DNA from: Pseudomonas gingeri
GTDB lineage: Bacteria; Pseudomonadota; Gammaproteobacteria; Pseudomonadales; Pseudomonadaceae
Length of the DNA stretch: 64,000 nucleotides
Reading direction: 5' to 3'
NCBI RefSeq assembly: GCF_013385635.1
Contig: NZ_JACAPR010000007.1
Location: 1-64,000 of the forward strand
Below are positions 1 to 9,884 of this stretch, one piece after another (within the stretch, counting starts at the first letter, position 1; each line of letters starts with the position of its first letter). The notes under the pieces were generated by a model. The model ran no database searches. It saw only the letters and a list, made by a program, of their open reading frames with translations, and was not told the DNA's origin. Position numbers and translations under genes: made by a program.

Positions 1-348
1 CGGGCGCCCGTCACGGTCCAGTGGCAGCAACTGTGTACCACCAGTGCCTTTGCCGCCGTCGAGCTTCTGGGAAAAGGTGCCGAGCAGATCGAGACCGAAG
101 CCGACCGTACCCTGGGTAAAACCGGATTTCGCATCGAGGATGAAGTTCTGGGTCCATTCCTCGGCCTTGCCCTGGGTGTAGGCGGGGTTGGTGTAGTTGC
201 GATTGATATAGAAATTACGCAGGTTCAGGGTGGCCTGGGCGTCTTCCACAAAGCCATGTTCCTCGGCCATTGCCGGCAGGGTCGCCGCGGTAATGGCGAG
301 GGCCAGCAGCGTAAGGGAGGACAGCTTGCTCGTGTTCAGTGGCTTCAT
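1..348 (-). CDS. OprD-family outer membrane porin, 5' part only (runs off the window)
   Basis: The reading frame begins at the ATG at 348 and is open to base 1, giving 116 residues of the N-terminus. It starts with a Sec signal peptide (MKPLNTSKLSSLTLLALAIT) that ends near AMA, followed by EEHGFVEDAQATLNLRNFY and a VGFGLDLLGTFSQKLDGG segment. That order (charged start, first strand with NLRNFY, then GLDLLG..KLDGG) is the hallmark of OprD/OpdX-type substrate-specific porins, which form 18-stranded barrels for amino acids or aromatic acids. An AGAGAG Shine-Dalgarno sequence precedes the ATG. The substrate cannot be told from this fragment. Confidence 0.85.
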   Translation of the reverse strand, partial: MKPLNTSKLSSLTLLALAITAATLPAMAEEHGFVEDAQATLNLRNFYINRNYTNPAYTQGKAEEWTQNFILDAKSGFTQGTVGFGLDLLGTFSQKLDGGKGTGGTQLLPLDRDGRP

Positions 349-653
349 GGATCGGTCTCTCTAATTGTTAGGGATGAAGCAGGGCGCAGCCGCAACCAGA
401 AGGTGCAGACAAAAGGTGTGAACAGGGAACGGGCGGGTGTGATCAGCCGCTGAGGGCAGGGCGTCGAGGCATGGCGGATGAACCTGTTGTTATTGGTATG
501 GATTGAGAGGTATGGCTCTGTGCGAGGGAATGTTGCGTTGGACCCACCGCCCGGTTCAATCGCGCTTTGGCGGTTCTGGGCGATTACCGAACGGAACAGT
601 GCCGGCATGAAAAAACCCGCCGATGGCGGGTTTTTTGTGTCGCATGAAAGGCC
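349..653. other. intergenic region, porin upstream region and emhC terminator
   Basis: This 305-base gap holds the upstream region of the porin gene (left half) and one clear intrinsic terminator at 610-636. The short open frames here have no convincing start signals, and I see no other feature. Confidence 0.6.
610..636. terminator. Bidirectional Rho-independent terminator of the emhABC operon
   Basis: A perfect hairpin has arms AAAAAACCCGCC (610-621) and GGCGGGTTTTTT (625-636) around the loop GAT. It lies 18 bases past the emhC stop codon. Read on the minus strand it ends the emhABC transcript. The A-run on the other side would let it work from the left as well. Confidence 0.9.
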
Positions 654-2105
654 TCAGCCCTTCGGGGGTGTCTCGTCGATCGGGCGGGCCTGACCGGTCT
701 GCTCGTTCCAGCCACCGCCGAGGGCCTTGTACAGGTTGACCTCGCTGGTGAGTTGCGACAGGCGATCGCTGATCAGCGATTGCTGGGCAGTGAACAGCTG
801 GCGCTGGGCATCGAGGAAGGTCAGGTTGCTGTCGACACCAATGCGGTAGCGACGCTCGGCCAGGCGGTAGTAGTCCTGGTTGGCGGCGACCAGATCACGC
901 TGTGCCTGCAACTGCTGGTTGAAGGTCTGGCGTGCGGCCAGGCCATCGGAGACTTCCTGGAAGCCGGTCTGGATCGCTTTCTCGTAGTTGGCGACGCTGA
1001 TGTCCTTCTGGATCTTCGAGTAGTCCAGGCTGGCTTTCAGGCTACCGGCGTTGAAGATCGGGATGCTGATCTTCGGCGAGAACAACCAGGTTCCCGAACC
1101 GCCCTTGAACAGGCCGCCCAGGTCCGGGCTCAAGGTCCCGGCATTGGCGGTCAGGCTGATGCTCGGGAAGAATGCCGCGCGCGCCGCGCCGATATTGGCA
1201 TTGGCCGCCATCAACTGGTGCTCGGCACCGAGAATGTCCGGACGTCGTTGCAGCAGGTCAGACGGCAGGCCAGCGGGCATGTCGCTGAGCAGCTTGGCCG
1301 ACAGAGGCTGGGCCGCTGGCAGGTTGGCCGGCAAACCGGCGCCCAGCAGCAGCGTCAGGCTGTTCTGGTCTTCGGCGACCTGGCGGGTGAACTGCGCCAG
1401 CTTGACCCGTGCGCCTTCCACCGAGGTCCGCGACTGGCTCAGGTCCAGGGCGGAGGCCACGCCGACTTCGTTGCTGCGCGAGGTCAGCTTGTAGCTTTCC
1501 TCGTAGGCCGCCAGGGTGTCCTGGGTCAGCTTGAGCAGTTCCTTGTCGGCCTGCCAGGTCAGGTAGGCGTTGGCGACGCTGGCCACCAGGCTGATCTGCG
1601 TGGTGCGGCGGGCTTCTTCGCTGGCGAAGTAAGTCTGCAATGCCTGCTCGCTCAGGCTGCGGATCCGTCCGAACAGGTCCAGCTCATAGGAGCTGACGCC
1701 GAGGGTGGCCGAGTACTGGCTGTTGATCCCCGCCTTGCCGGTTGACGAAGCGTCGGCCGGCAGGCGCTGGCGGCTGCCGCTGCCGTCGGCGCTGACCGCC
1801 GGGAACAGGTCGGCACGCTGGATCTGGTACTGGGCGCGGTAGGCGTCGATGTTCAGGGCCGCGACACGCAGGTCGCGGTTGTTTTCCAGCGCCACCTGGA
1901 TCAGCTGTTGCAGGGCCGGGTCGCTGAAGAACTGGCGCCAGCCCTGTTCGGCTGCCGCGACATTCGCCGCCTGGGCCGGCGAGTAGGCCGGTCCTTGCGG
2001 GTACTGAGCCGCTACCGGCGCTTGCGGGCGCTGGTAGTCGGGAATCAACGAGCAGCCGCTGAGCACGAAGGCGGCGACCGCTACGGAGAGAAGGGACTTG
2101 CTCAT
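654..2105 (-). CDS. emhC: Outer membrane efflux lipoprotein of the EmhABC/TtgABC RND pump
   Basis: This 483-residue protein is the outer membrane channel of a tripartite RND pump and belongs to the NodT/OprM family. The N-terminus is a lipoprotein signal with lipobox LSGC at residues 16-19, so the mature protein is acylated on Cys19. Two repeated OEP domains follow, with typical stretches such as [14 protein letters not shown] and [15 protein letters not shown]. The start ATG overlaps the stop of the upstream pump gene by 4 bases (ATGA), indicating translational coupling. Length and sequence match TtgC/EmhC, the channel for solvents, antibiotics and hydrophobic aromatics in fluorescent pseudomonads. 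Confidence 0.95.
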   Translation of the reverse strand: MSKSLLSVAVAAFVLSGCSLIPDYQRPQAPVAAQYPQGPAYSPAQAANVAAAEQGWRQFFSDPALQQLIQVALENNRDLRVAALNIDAYRAQYQIQRADLFPAVSADGSGSRQRLPADASSTGKAGINSQYSATLGVSSYELDLFGRIRSLSEQALQTYFASEEARRTTQISLVASVANAYLTWQADKELLKLTQDTLAAYEESYKLTSRSNEVGVASALDLSQSRTSVEGARVKLAQFTRQVAEDQNSLTLLLGAGLPANLPAAQPLSAKLLSDMPAGLPSDLLQRRPDILGAEHQLMAANANIGAARAAFFPSISLTANAGTLSPDLGGLFKGGSGTWLFSPKISIPIFNAGSLKASLDYSKIQKDISVANYEKAIQTGFQEVSDGLAARQTFNQQLQAQRDLVAANQDYYRLAERRYRIGVDSNLTFLDAQRQLFTAQQSLISDRLSQLTSEVNLYKALGGGWNEQTGQARPIDETPPKG

Positions 2106-5100
2106 TGGCCAGCCTCGTTGCTTGGAGTTTCAGTAGTGTCTGGCTTCTTGTGCTTCTTCTCGCCGCCGATGGACGACACGGATACGAAGAACAGCGGCAC
2201 CCAGAAGATCGCCAGGATCGTTGCGGTGATCATACCGCCAATTACGCCGGTACCGATGGCATGTTGGCTGCCTGAGCCGGCACCAGTGGAGATCGCCAGG
2301 GGCACCACGCCGAGGATGAATGCCAGGGAGGTCATGATGATCGGACGCAGACGCATGCGGCACGCCTCGATGGCGGCGTCGACCAGGGTCCGGCCCTGTT
2401 CATGCAGTTCCTTGGCGAACTCCACGATCAGGATGGCGTTTTTCGCCGCCAGCCCGATGGTGGTCAACAGACCCACCTGGAAGTACACGTCGTTGGACAG
2501 CCCGCGGAAGGTGGTCGCCAGCAGCGCACCGATAATCCCCAGCGGTACCACCAGTACCACGGCGATCGGAATCGACCAGCTTTCGTACAGCGCGGCAAGG
2601 CACAGGAACACCATCAGCAGCGACAGGGCGAACAGCGCCGGCGCCTGGGAGCCCGACTGCTTCTCTTCGTACGACAGGCCGACCCAGGAAATCCCGACAC
2701 CCGCCGGCAGTTTCTGGGCGAGGGCCTCGACCTCAGCCAGGGCTTGGCCGGTACTGTAGCCAGGCGCCGGGGCACCGAGCACTTCCACGGCGGAAACACC
2801 GTTGAAACGCGACAGCTTCGGCGAGCCGTAGACCCACTCGCCCTTGGCGAACGCGGAGAACGGCACCATGATCCCGGCGCTGTTGCGCACGTACCATTTC
2901 TGCAGGTCTTCAGGACTCATCCGTGAACTCGGCTTGCCCTGTACGAACACCTTCTTCACCCGGCCACGGTCGATGAAGTCGTTGACGTAACTGCCCCCCA
3001 GCGCAATCGACAGGCTGTTGTTGATGTCCGCGAGCGATACGCCCAGGGCACTGGCGCGCTCGTCGTCGATGCTCAGTTGGTACTGCGGTTCATCGTTCAG
3101 GCCGTTGGGACGCACCTGGGTGAGCACCTTGCTCTGTGCCGCCATGCCAAGGAACTGGTTACGCGCGGCCATCAGCTTCTCGTGACCGATACCGGCCTGG
3201 TCCTGCAGGTACACGTCGAAACCGATGGCGTTACCCAACTCCAGTACCGCGGGGGGGGCGAAGGCAAACACCATCGCATCGCGGAACGTGAAGAAGTGCT
3301 GCTGCGCACGGGCCGCCAGGGCGAACACGTTGTTGGCCGTGGAGCGTTCGTGCCAGGGCTTGAGCATGATGAACGCCAGGCCCGAGCTCTGACCGTTACC
3401 GGCGAAGTTGAAGCCGTTCACGGTAAAGACCGAGTTGACGGTGTCGCCTTCCTTGTCCAGCAGGTACGAGCGCATTTCGTCGAGCACCACCTGGGTCCGC
3501 TCGGCACTGGAGCCCGATGGCGTCTGGACCTGGGCGAACAGCACGCCCTGGTCTTCTTCCGGCAGGAACGAAGTGGGGATACGGGAGAACAGCCAGATCA
3601 TGCCGGCAAAGATGATCACGTAGACCAGCAGGTACGGTGCCTTGTGTCGCAGGATGCTGCCCACGGTACGTTCGTAGCCGCGCACACTGCGGTCGAAGTT
3701 GCGGTTGAACCAGCCGAAGAAGCCGCGCTTGGAAGTGCCGTGGTCGCCCTTGGCAATCGGTTTGAGCATGGTCGCGCAGAGCGCCGGGGTGAAGATCAGG
3801 GCGACCATCACCGACAGGGCCATGGCCGAGACGATGGTGATCGAGAACTGCTTGTAGATCACCCCGGTGGAACCGCCGAAGAACGCCATCGGCAGCAGTA
3901 CCGCCGAGAGCACGAGAGCGATACCCACCAGTGCGCCCTGGATCTGCCCCATGGATTTCTTGGTGGCTTCCTTGGGTGACAGGCCTTCCTCGCTCATCAC
4001 CCGCTCGACGTTTTCCACCACGACGATGGCATCGTCCACCAGCAGGCCGATGGCAAGCACCATACCGAACATGGTCAGGGTGTTGATGCTGAAGCCGGCC
4101 GCCGCGAGGATCCCGAAGGTGCCGAGCAATACCACCGGTACGGTCATGGTGGTGATGATGGTGGCGCGGAAGTTCTGCAGGAACAGGAACATCACCAGGA
4201 ACACCAGCACGATCGCCTCGACCAGGGTTTCAACCACGCCCTTGATCGATTCGGTCACCACTGGCGTGGTGTCGTACGGGAACACCACCTCCATGCCTGG
4301 CGGGAAGAACGGCTGCAGCTTGGCAATGGTCTGGCGCAAGGCCTTGGCGGTGTCCAGGGCGTTGGCGCCGGCGGCGAGTTTCACGGCCAGGCCGGATGCC
4401 GGCTTGCCGTTGTACTGGGCGTTGACGCTGTAGTTTTCACCGCCGAGACCGACATCGGCGACATCGCCCAGGCGCACTTGCGAGCCGTCCTGGTTGACCT
4501 TGAGCAGTATCGCCTTGAACTGTTCGGCGGTCTGCAGGCGGGTCTTGCCGATGATGGTGGCGTTCAACTGCTGGCCGGGCATGGCCGGCAGGCCGCCCAG
4601 TTGCCCGGAGGATACCTGGACGTTCTGTGCGGCAATGGCGTTCTTCACGTCAACCGGGGTCAGCTTGAAGTTGTTCAGCTTGGCCGGGTCGAGCCAGATG
4701 CGCATCGCGTACTGGGCACCGAACACCTGGAAGTCACCGACACCCGGAGTCCGTGAGATCGGGTCCTGCATGTTGGAGACGATGTAGTTCGCCAGGTCTT
4801 CCTTGACCATGCTGCCGTCGGTCGATACCACACCGATGACCAGCAGGAAGTTCTTCACCGACTTGGTCACGCGGATACCCTGTTGCTGCACTTCCTGTGG
4901 CAGCAGCGGGGTCGCCAGGTTCAGCTTGTTCTGGACCTGGACCTGGGCGGTATCGGGGCTGGTGCCCTGATTGAAGGTCGCGGTGATGGTCATGCTGCCG
5001 TCGGAGTTACTCGACGACTCGATGTAGCGCAGGTTGTCGATACCGTTGAGTTGCTGCTCGATCACCTGGACCACGGTGTCCTGCACGGTCTGCGCGGAGG

Positions 5101-5254
5101 CGCCCGGGTAGGTCACGGCAATCGCGATGGCCGGTGGAGCAATGGCCGGGTACTGGTTGATCGGCAGCTTGAGGATCGATAGAGCCCCGACCAGCATGAT
5201 CACCAGGGCGATAACCCAGGCGAAGATCGGACGGTCGATAAAAAATTTCGACAT
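2102..5254 (-). CDS. emhB: RND inner membrane efflux pump, EmhB/TtgB (MexB/AcrB family)
   Basis: This 1050-residue HAE1-family RND transporter is a proton-driven drug and solvent pump. It begins [20 protein letters not shown], the standard first membrane helix of AcrB homologues. The TM4 motif [17 protein letters not shown] carries the paired Asp residues of the proton relay near residue 407. The large periplasmic loops between TM1/2 and TM7/8 and the end [22 protein letters not shown] are all present, and full length is retained. It lies 3 bases after emhA and overlaps emhC by 4 bases, so the three genes form one operon. Confidence 0.97.
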   Translation of the reverse strand: MSKFFIDRPIFAWVIALVIMLVGALSILKLPINQYPAIAPPAIAIAVTYPGASAQTVQDTVVQVIEQQLNGIDNLRYIESSSNSDGSMTITATFNQGTSPDTAQVQVQNKLNLATPLLPQEVQQQGIRVTKSVKNFLLVIGVVSTDGSMVKEDLANYIVSNMQDPISRTPGVGDFQVFGAQYAMRIWLDPAKLNNFKLTPVDVKNAIAAQNVQVSSGQLGGLPAMPGQQLNATIIGKTRLQTAEQFKAILLKVNQDGSQVRLGDVADVGLGGENYSVNAQYNGKPASGLAVKLAAGANALDTAKALRQTIAKLQPFFPPGMEVVFPYDTTPVVTESIKGVVETLVEAIVLVFLVMFLFLQNFRATIITTMTVPVVLLGTFGILAAAGFSINTLTMFGMVLAIGLLVDDAIVVVENVERVMSEEGLSPKEATKKSMGQIQGALVGIALVLSAVLLPMAFFGGSTGVIYKQFSITIVSAMALSVMVALIFTPALCATMLKPIAKGDHGTSKRGFFGWFNRNFDRSVRGYERTVGSILRHKAPYLLVYVIIFAGMIWLFSRIPTSFLPEEDQGVLFAQVQTPSGSSAERTQVVLDEMRSYLLDKEGDTVNSVFTVNGFNFAGNGQSSGLAFIMLKPWHERSTANNVFALAARAQQHFFTFRDAMVFAFAPPAVLELGNAIGFDVYLQDQAGIGHEKLMAARNQFLGMAAQSKVLTQVRPNGLNDEPQYQLSIDDERASALGVSLADINNSLSIALGGSYVNDFIDRGRVKKVFVQGKPSSRMSPEDLQKWYVRNSAGIMVPFSAFAKGEWVYGSPKLSRFNGVSAVEVLGAPAPGYSTGQALAEVEALAQKLPAGVGISWVGLSYEEKQSGSQAPALFALSLLMVFLCLAALYESWSIPIAVVLVVPLGIIGALLATTFRGLSNDVYFQVGLLTTIGLAAKNAILIVEFAKELHEQGRTLVDAAIEACRMRLRPIIMTSLAFILGVVPLAISTGAGSGSQHAIGTGVIGGMITATILAIFWVPLFFVSVSSIGGEKKHKKPDTTETPSNEAGQ

Positions 5255-5257
5255 GGT

Positions 5258-6418
5258 TTACTCCCCTTTGCTGCCCGCGGCTTTTTCTGTGGCCGGGGCA
5301 GGCGCCGGGTTGGCTGCCTTCACGTTGGTGGCTTCGGTGGCCTTGACTTCAATGCCAGGACGCACGAACTGGAGACCTTCGGTGATCACGCGGTCGCCGG
5401 CTTTCAGGCCGTCCTCGATCAGCCATTGGCTGCCGACGGTACGGGTGGCCTTGAGCTGGCGCAGCTCGACCTTGTTGTCGGGACCGACGACCATCGCGGT
5501 CGGCACGCCCTTGAGGTCGCGGGTCACGCCTTGTTGCGGGGCGAGGATCGCGGCGCTCTTCACACCGGCCTGCAACTGGGCATGCACGAACATACCGGGC
5601 AACAGGGTGTGATCGGGGTTGGGGAACACCGCCCGCAGGGTCACGGAACCGGTGGTTTCGTCCACGGTGACTTCCGAGAACTCCAGCTTGCCGTCCTGCG
5701 TGTACTGGCTGCCGTCTTCGAGGGTCAGCTTGACCGTCGCGGCGTTGTCGCCGGCTTTCTGCAGGCGACCGCTTTCCAGGTCGCGGCGCAGTTGCAGCAG
5801 CTCCGCGGTGGACTGCGTGACGTCGACGTAGATCGGGTCGAGCTGCGAGATCGTCGCCATGGCATCGGCCTGGCCGGAGCTGACCAGTGCGCCTTCGGTC
5901 ACCGAAGAGCGGCCGATACGTCCGGACAGCGGTGCATACACCTTGGTGTAGCGCACGTTGATCTGGGCGCTTTGCAGGGCTGCTTCCGATTGCAGGCGGT
6001 TGGCGACGGCGGTGTCGTACTCCTGGCGGCTGACTGCCTGTTCGTTCACCAGTTGCTTGTAGCGGTCGGCAATCGACTTGGTCGATTGCAGGTTCGCCTC
6101 GGCGCTCTTCAGGGTCGCTTCATAGACCGACGGATCGATCTGATAGAGCTGCTGGCCGGCTTTGACATCGCCGCCTTCCTTGAACAGGCGCTTGAGAATG
6201 ATGCCGTTGACCTGTGGCCGGACTTCCGCGATGCGATAGGCCGTGGTCCGGCCCGGCAGGTCGGAGGTCAGGGTGAAGGTCTGGGTCTGCAGGGTAACGA
6301 CGCCGACCTGAGGCGCGGGAGGGGCTGCCGGGGCGGCCTTTTCCTCTTTACATCCGCTGAGCAGCGATGCCAGGGCGACGGCGGTGACCAGAGCGGTAAC
6401 AGCTGGCTTGAGTTGCAT
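5258..6418 (-). CDS. emhA: RND periplasmic adaptor lipoprotein, EmhA/TtgA (MexA/AcrA family)
   Basis: I place the start at the ATG at 6418 (386 residues). A GAGG Shine-Dalgarno lies 6 bases upstream, and the protein then begins MQLKPAVTALVTAV with lipobox LSGC. The longer frame to 6454 adds 12 residues that would spoil the signal peptide. Family features follow in order: a lipoyl half-motif near LPGRTTAYRIAEVRPQVNG, an alpha-hairpin (SAEANLQSTKSIADRYKQL), the second lipoyl half (VYAPLSGRIGRSSVTEGALV) and a beta-barrel. It bridges EmhB and EmhC. It is the first gene of the operon and lies divergent from emhR, across the shared operator region. Confidence 0.95.
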   Translation of the reverse strand: MQLKPAVTALVTAVALASLLSGCKEEKAAPAAPPAPQVGVVTLQTQTFTLTSDLPGRTTAYRIAEVRPQVNGIILKRLFKEGGDVKAGQQLYQIDPSVYEATLKSAEANLQSTKSIADRYKQLVNEQAVSRQEYDTAVANRLQSEAALQSAQINVRYTKVYAPLSGRIGRSSVTEGALVSSGQADAMATISQLDPIYVDVTQSTAELLQLRRDLESGRLQKAGDNAATVKLTLEDGSQYTQDGKLEFSEVTVDETTGSVTLRAVFPNPDHTLLPGMFVHAQLQAGVKSAAILAPQQGVTRDLKGVPTAMVVGPDNKVELRQLKATRTVGSQWLIEDGLKAGDRVITEGLQFVRPGIEVKATEATNVKAANPAPAPATEKAAGSKGE

Positions 6419-6506
6419 GAAGATCCTCGGGTCAGGCGCGCACGATGCGCACAAGAATAGTGGAAGGGTATTAAAGGTGATCCGACTGGATAAATAGGTT
6501 GCTAAT

Positions 6507-6543
6507 GAATATACTTACATTCATGGTTGTTTGTAAATACTTG
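6507..6543. promoter_or_regulatory. TtgR/EmhR-type operator between emhA and emhR
   Basis: On the minus strand this stretch reads AAGTATTTACAAACAACC followed by ATGAATGTAAGTATATTC. From memory this is essentially the pseudo-palindromic TtgR operator of Pseudomonas putida, including TTTACAAACAACCATGAATGTAAG. It lies about 90 bases before the emhA start and 130 before the emhR start, where it would cover both divergent promoters. Ligand binding by the TetR-type repressor would release both transcripts. The match is remembered, not computed. Confidence 0.85.
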
Positions 6544-6672
6544 CACTTTTCGTGAAAGTAGTAACAAAGCATTGAATTCATTTCGGGAAAAGGCATAAGA
6601 ATCGCCGCCCGTCGTTAATCTCGGATCAAGCCCAGGGGCCGTCCGAGGCCCCCTGATTGAGGTTGTACTGCC

Positions 6673-7305
6673 ATGGTCCGTCGCACCAAAGAGGAAGCTC
6701 AGGAAACCCGCAGCCAGATACTCGAAGCTGCCGAAAAGGCGTTCTACGAGCGTGGTGTGGCGCGCACGACCCTGGCCGATATCGCGACCCTGGCAGGTGT
6801 GACCCGTGGCGCCATCTATTGGCACTTCAGCAACAAGGCCGATCTGGTGCAGGCGATGCTCGACTCGCTGCGCGAGCCTCTGGATGACCTGGCCAAGGCC
6901 AGCGAAAACCAGGAGGAGCTTGATCCGCTGGGGTGCATGCGCCAACTGCTGGTGCACTACTTTCAGCAGGTTGCCCTTGATCCGAAGGTCCGGCGCATCA
7001 ATGAAATTCTGTTTCATAAGTGCGAGTTCACCGATGAAATGTGTGATCTGCGTCGCCAGCGACGTGCTGCCAGCCTGGACTGCAACGTGCACATCGAACT
7101 GGCCTTGCGTAATGCAGTGAACCGAGGACAGCTTCCCGGGAATCTCGATACGGCCCGCGCCGCCATCAGTATCCATGCCTGGATCGATGGCATTCTCTAT
7201 CAATGGTTGCTGGCCCCCGACAGCTTCAACCTGGCTGGAGATGCCGAGCGCTGGGTCGATACAGGATTGGATATGCTGCTCCTGAGCCCCAGCCTGCGCA
7301 ATTGA
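6673..7305 (+). CDS. emhR: TetR-family repressor of the efflux operon, EmhR/TtgR
   Basis: This 210-residue TetR regulator begins [20 protein letters not shown]. The helix-turn-helix spans about residues 30-55 ([20 protein letters not shown]), and the ligand domain contains the ACRR/TtgR-type segment [18 protein letters not shown]. It is divergent from emhABC, and the operator lies between. TtgR homologues bind plant antimicrobials, chloramphenicol and similar ligands and then leave the DNA; that is family knowledge. A GAGG Shine-Dalgarno lies 9 bases before the ATG. Confidence 0.93.
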   Translation: MVRRTKEEAQETRSQILEAAEKAFYERGVARTTLADIATLAGVTRGAIYWHFSNKADLVQAMLDSLREPLDDLAKASENQEELDPLGCMRQLLVHYFQQVALDPKVRRINEILFHKCEFTDEMCDLRRQRRAASLDCNVHIELALRNAVNRGQLPGNLDTARAAISIHAWIDGILYQWLLAPDSFNLAGDAERWVDTGLDMLLLSPSLRN

Positions 7306-7464
7306 GTCAAAATGCGTAATTGAGTCTAGTTGTGTCAACATTTAACGCTAGTAACAAAAAAACAGCTCAGTTGCCGACAGCGGGCAACATTTATATACCT
7401 GTGAGCTGAAACTTGGTAGTTAGTGTGCTAAGTATTTTGTAGCAAATTTGTTGCGAGCGTGTGA

Positions 7465-8352
7465 ATGAATGTATCGAACCTGCTGCACAAGAGTGCCGAG
7501 CAGCCACTCAAGGGTATTGCCCTGATCGGCGTGGCGGTGTTGCTGTTCGCCAGCCACGATGCCTTGTCCAAGTACCTGTCGGGTTTCTACCCGATCGTGA
7601 TGGTGGTCTGGGCCCGCTATGTGGTCCACACCCTGCTGATGCTGGTGGTCTTCGTACCCCGCAGTGGCTTTTCCGCGGTGGTACGCACCCGGCGTCCCGG
7701 CCTGCAATTGTTGCGCGCCTTGTGCCTGATCGGCACCAGCCTGTTTTTTACCACTGGCCTGCGTTATATCCCCCTGGCGGAAGCCACCTCGGTCAACTTT
7801 CTCGCGCCCTTGCTGGTGACCGCCTTGTCGGTGCCGCTGCTGGGCGAGCGCGTGAGCCGGGGACAATGGGCGGCGGTGATCGCCGGTTTTGTCGGGGTGC
7901 TGATCGTGGTGCGGCCGGGCGGGGCATTGTTCACCCCGGCGATCCTGCTGCCACTGTGTTCGGCGTTGTGTTTCGGCTTTTATCAGTTGCTGACCCGGAT
8001 GCTCAGTGGTGTCGACAGCCCGACCACCAGCAACTTCCTCACTGGCATCCTCAACAGTCTGATCATGAGCGCGTTGCTGCCGTTTTTCTGGAGCACCCCG
8101 ACTCTGGTCCATGGCCTGTTCATGATCGGCCTGGGGACCTGCGGCATGCTCGGCCACATGTTCCTGACCCAGGCCTTCCGCCACGCGGCGCCGGCGATGC
8201 TGGCGCCGTTCAGCTACGGACAGATCCTGTTCGCGGGTATGTATGGCTACCTGATTTTCGATCACACGCCGGACATGTTCGCCGTGGCCGGGATCGCGGT
8301 GATCTGTCTGAGTGGACTGGCGGTGGCCTGGGGGCAACGCAAGCGCGGTTGA
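7465..8352 (+). CDS. EamA/DMT-superfamily inner membrane transporter
   Basis: This 295-residue permease has ten predicted membrane helices and two EamA halves (about residues 17-150 and 160-292). The first half contains FASHDALSKYLSGFYPIVMVVWARY and the second LTRMLSGVDSPTTSNFLTG, in keeping with the RhaT/S-adenosylmethionine-type DMT exporters. The substrate is unknown. The start ATG at 7465 gives a continuous first helix after 17 residues; its Shine-Dalgarno sequence is weak. The gene stands alone, 160 bases after emhR and in the same direction. Confidence 0.85.
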   Translation: MNVSNLLHKSAEQPLKGIALIGVAVLLFASHDALSKYLSGFYPIVMVVWARYVVHTLLMLVVFVPRSGFSAVVRTRRPGLQLLRALCLIGTSLFFTTGLRYIPLAEATSVNFLAPLLVTALSVPLLGERVSRGQWAAVIAGFVGVLIVVRPGGALFTPAILLPLCSALCFGFYQLLTRMLSGVDSPTTSNFLTGILNSLIMSALLPFFWSTPTLVHGLFMIGLGTCGMLGHMFLTQAFRHAAPAMLAPFSYGQILFAGMYGYLIFDHTPDMFAVAGIAVICLSGLAVAWGQRKRG

Positions 8353-8364
8353 CCCCCTGGGTAT

Positions 8365-9231
8365 TCAGCCATTGCGATTTCGGCTGAGAAAGGTCGCCAG
8401 TGATGATTGCCAGCCGCCATTGCGGACCATCTGGAGCAGACTTCTGCGCCAGATGTCCTGCAGGGTTTCGGCTTTTTCCGAGTCCGGTGCCGGATTTGGC
8501 GCCGCAGGATTTTGCCCCGTGGCCTCCTGTTTCTGTCTTGCCAGGCGTTCCAAGGCCAGGGGGTTCAGAATCTCGCGGGATTTATGTTCGATGTAGCTTT
8601 GGTGCCTCTGATAAGTCTGGAAGTGTGGCGCAAGCGCCACCTCCGGGTCGCCTGTGGTGGAAAATCGGGTGACGACCTTTTCCAGAAAATCGAAGTCGCA
8701 GATATTGAAAGCACTGTAACCGGGATCAAGGAGATAACGCAGGAAACCTTGGTCCAGAGCGCTGCCTTTTATGGCTTCGCCATCGAGAATACGTGCAGCC
8801 GTTGCAGCGTCCTTGTCGATAAAGCTGTAGCTCAACTGGTGTCCTTCAATATCGTATATGTCGCCACTGTTCAAACTTCCCAGCAGGGCACCATTCTTGA
8901 ATTGACGGTAATCGGCCAACTCCCTCGCGAGGGAGGTGACGTATCTTGGCGCGGCGCCTTGTTCTTGAGCAAACTCATAGATGCGCGCCAGTAGATCTCT
9001 GTCGGCTTTGGTCAGGTAATATTTTCCGCTCTTGGTGGTGTCCAGAACTGTTTCAAAGGGTGGGTTGAGTTCCCCGCCATAGAGGTGGGTGATCAGTAAT
9101 GCCTCGCCGCTTAGGGAAACAGAGTTTGACGTGGTGGCTGGTACACTGTTCTTTGTAGTGGGTGGAGCTGGTGCCGCTTTCATTCGGGCTGAAGGGAAAT
9201 TGTATGGATTTTCTGACTGGGTGATTTTCAT
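8365..9231 (-). CDS. Unrecognised protein, 288 residues
   Basis: I do not recognise this protein. I start it at the ATG at 9231 (MKITQSENPYNFPSARMKA), where the preceding AGAGAAC can act as a weak ribosome site; the frame is open to 9270. The N-terminus is rich in Pro, Ala, Thr and Ser, and the stretch NSVSLSGEALLITHLYGGEL is followed by a soluble, mainly helical body. There is no signal peptide or membrane helix. The C-terminus is basic and Gln-rich. It converges on the EamA gene with 12 bases between. GC is lower than in the neighbours. Confidence 0.7.
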   Translation of the reverse strand: MKITQSENPYNFPSARMKAAPAPPTTKNSVPATTSNSVSLSGEALLITHLYGGELNPPFETVLDTTKSGKYYLTKADRDLLARIYEFAQEQGAAPRYVTSLARELADYRQFKNGALLGSLNSGDIYDIEGHQLSYSFIDKDAATAARILDGEAIKGSALDQGFLRYLLDPGYSAFNICDFDFLEKVVTRFSTTGDPEVALAPHFQTYQRHQSYIEHKSREILNPLALERLARQKQEATGQNPAAPNPAPDSEKAETLQDIWRRSLLQMVRNGGWQSSLATFLSRNRNG

Positions 9232-9253
9232 GTTTTCAGTTCTCTGGGTATAG

Positions 9254-9286
9254 TAAAAATCCGTCAGCACCTATGTGCTGACGGAG
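9254..9286 (-). terminator. Rho-independent terminator of the 9295-9741 gene
   Basis: A 10-base perfect stem, CCGTCAGCAC (9262-9271) with GTGCTGACGG (9276-9285), encloses CTAT. Read on the minus strand it is followed by ATTTTTAC. It starts 9 bases after the stop of the small secreted protein gene and separates it from the next minus-strand gene. Confidence 0.85.
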
Positions 9287-9294
9287 AAACTTTG

Positions 9295-9741
9295 TCACTG
9301 GTAGCTGTATTCAAAAGTAATAGCGTCTTCCCCCAGCGCATGGGCGGGCTTTTCCAGGTCTTCCGACATGTGGGTGATGTGGATCTTTACGCCATGTCCA
9401 AATTTTTTTCCGTTAAAGCGATTGATGCTTCCGGTCGAGTTTGGATTAATGAATTGGCAGTCTGTTTCTACTTCTGTATTGGAGTAAGGCTCGAAATAAC
9501 AAAGTCGGACCCTTTCATTTATTGCGTCTGGAAAAAGCGTTGTAGTCCAACGAATCTCTCTGAGCTTCATCATAAAGTTTGTCGGATGAGCGAAATCGGC
9601 GAGTAATATCCGATGTGTTGAGGTGCCTGTATTGATATAGCTGAACATACTCGGCGGTTTTGCCGATTTGGTAATGCTCACGTCGGTGGCGAAAGTTGGG
9701 GTACTTGCCAAAAGCAAGGCGAGCGAAAGCAGCTTTTTCAT
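9295..9741 (-). CDS. Small secreted protein of unknown function
   Basis: The 148-residue product has a clear Sec signal peptide (MKKLLSLALLLASTPTFA, cleavage after about residue 18). Two cysteines, in RLCYFEP and ETDCQFIN, could form a disulfide in the periplasm or outside. I know no family for it. The mature part is polar with many Thr, Asn and Ser, and ends in aromatic residues (FEYSYQ). Its own terminator follows, so it is probably a single-gene unit. GC is lower than the surrounding core genes. Confidence 0.75.
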   Translation of the reverse strand: MKKLLSLALLLASTPTFATDVSITKSAKPPSMFSYINTGTSTHRILLADFAHPTNFMMKLREIRWTTTLFPDAINERVRLCYFEPYSNTEVETDCQFINPNSTGSINRFNGKKFGHGVKIHITHMSEDLEKPAHALGEDAITFEYSYQ

Positions 9742-9884
9742 GAGGGTATTCCTGAAAAAAGAGCGTGTTGTTTATGTTTTATGGGACATGCCGGCTCCGG
9801 GTTTTCATGGGCGGTCCCCTGGGCGCGTGGCTGTACTGAGGGAGGCCAGGACCCGGAAGGGCGCGGCAGGCGGCAGGTATCGGA

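Noticed and set aside
6502..7341. Long minus-strand frame of 279 codons opposite emhR
   Set aside because: It is antisense to a clear TetR gene, has no ribosome site, and its translation is low-complexity in the way of GC-rich shadows.
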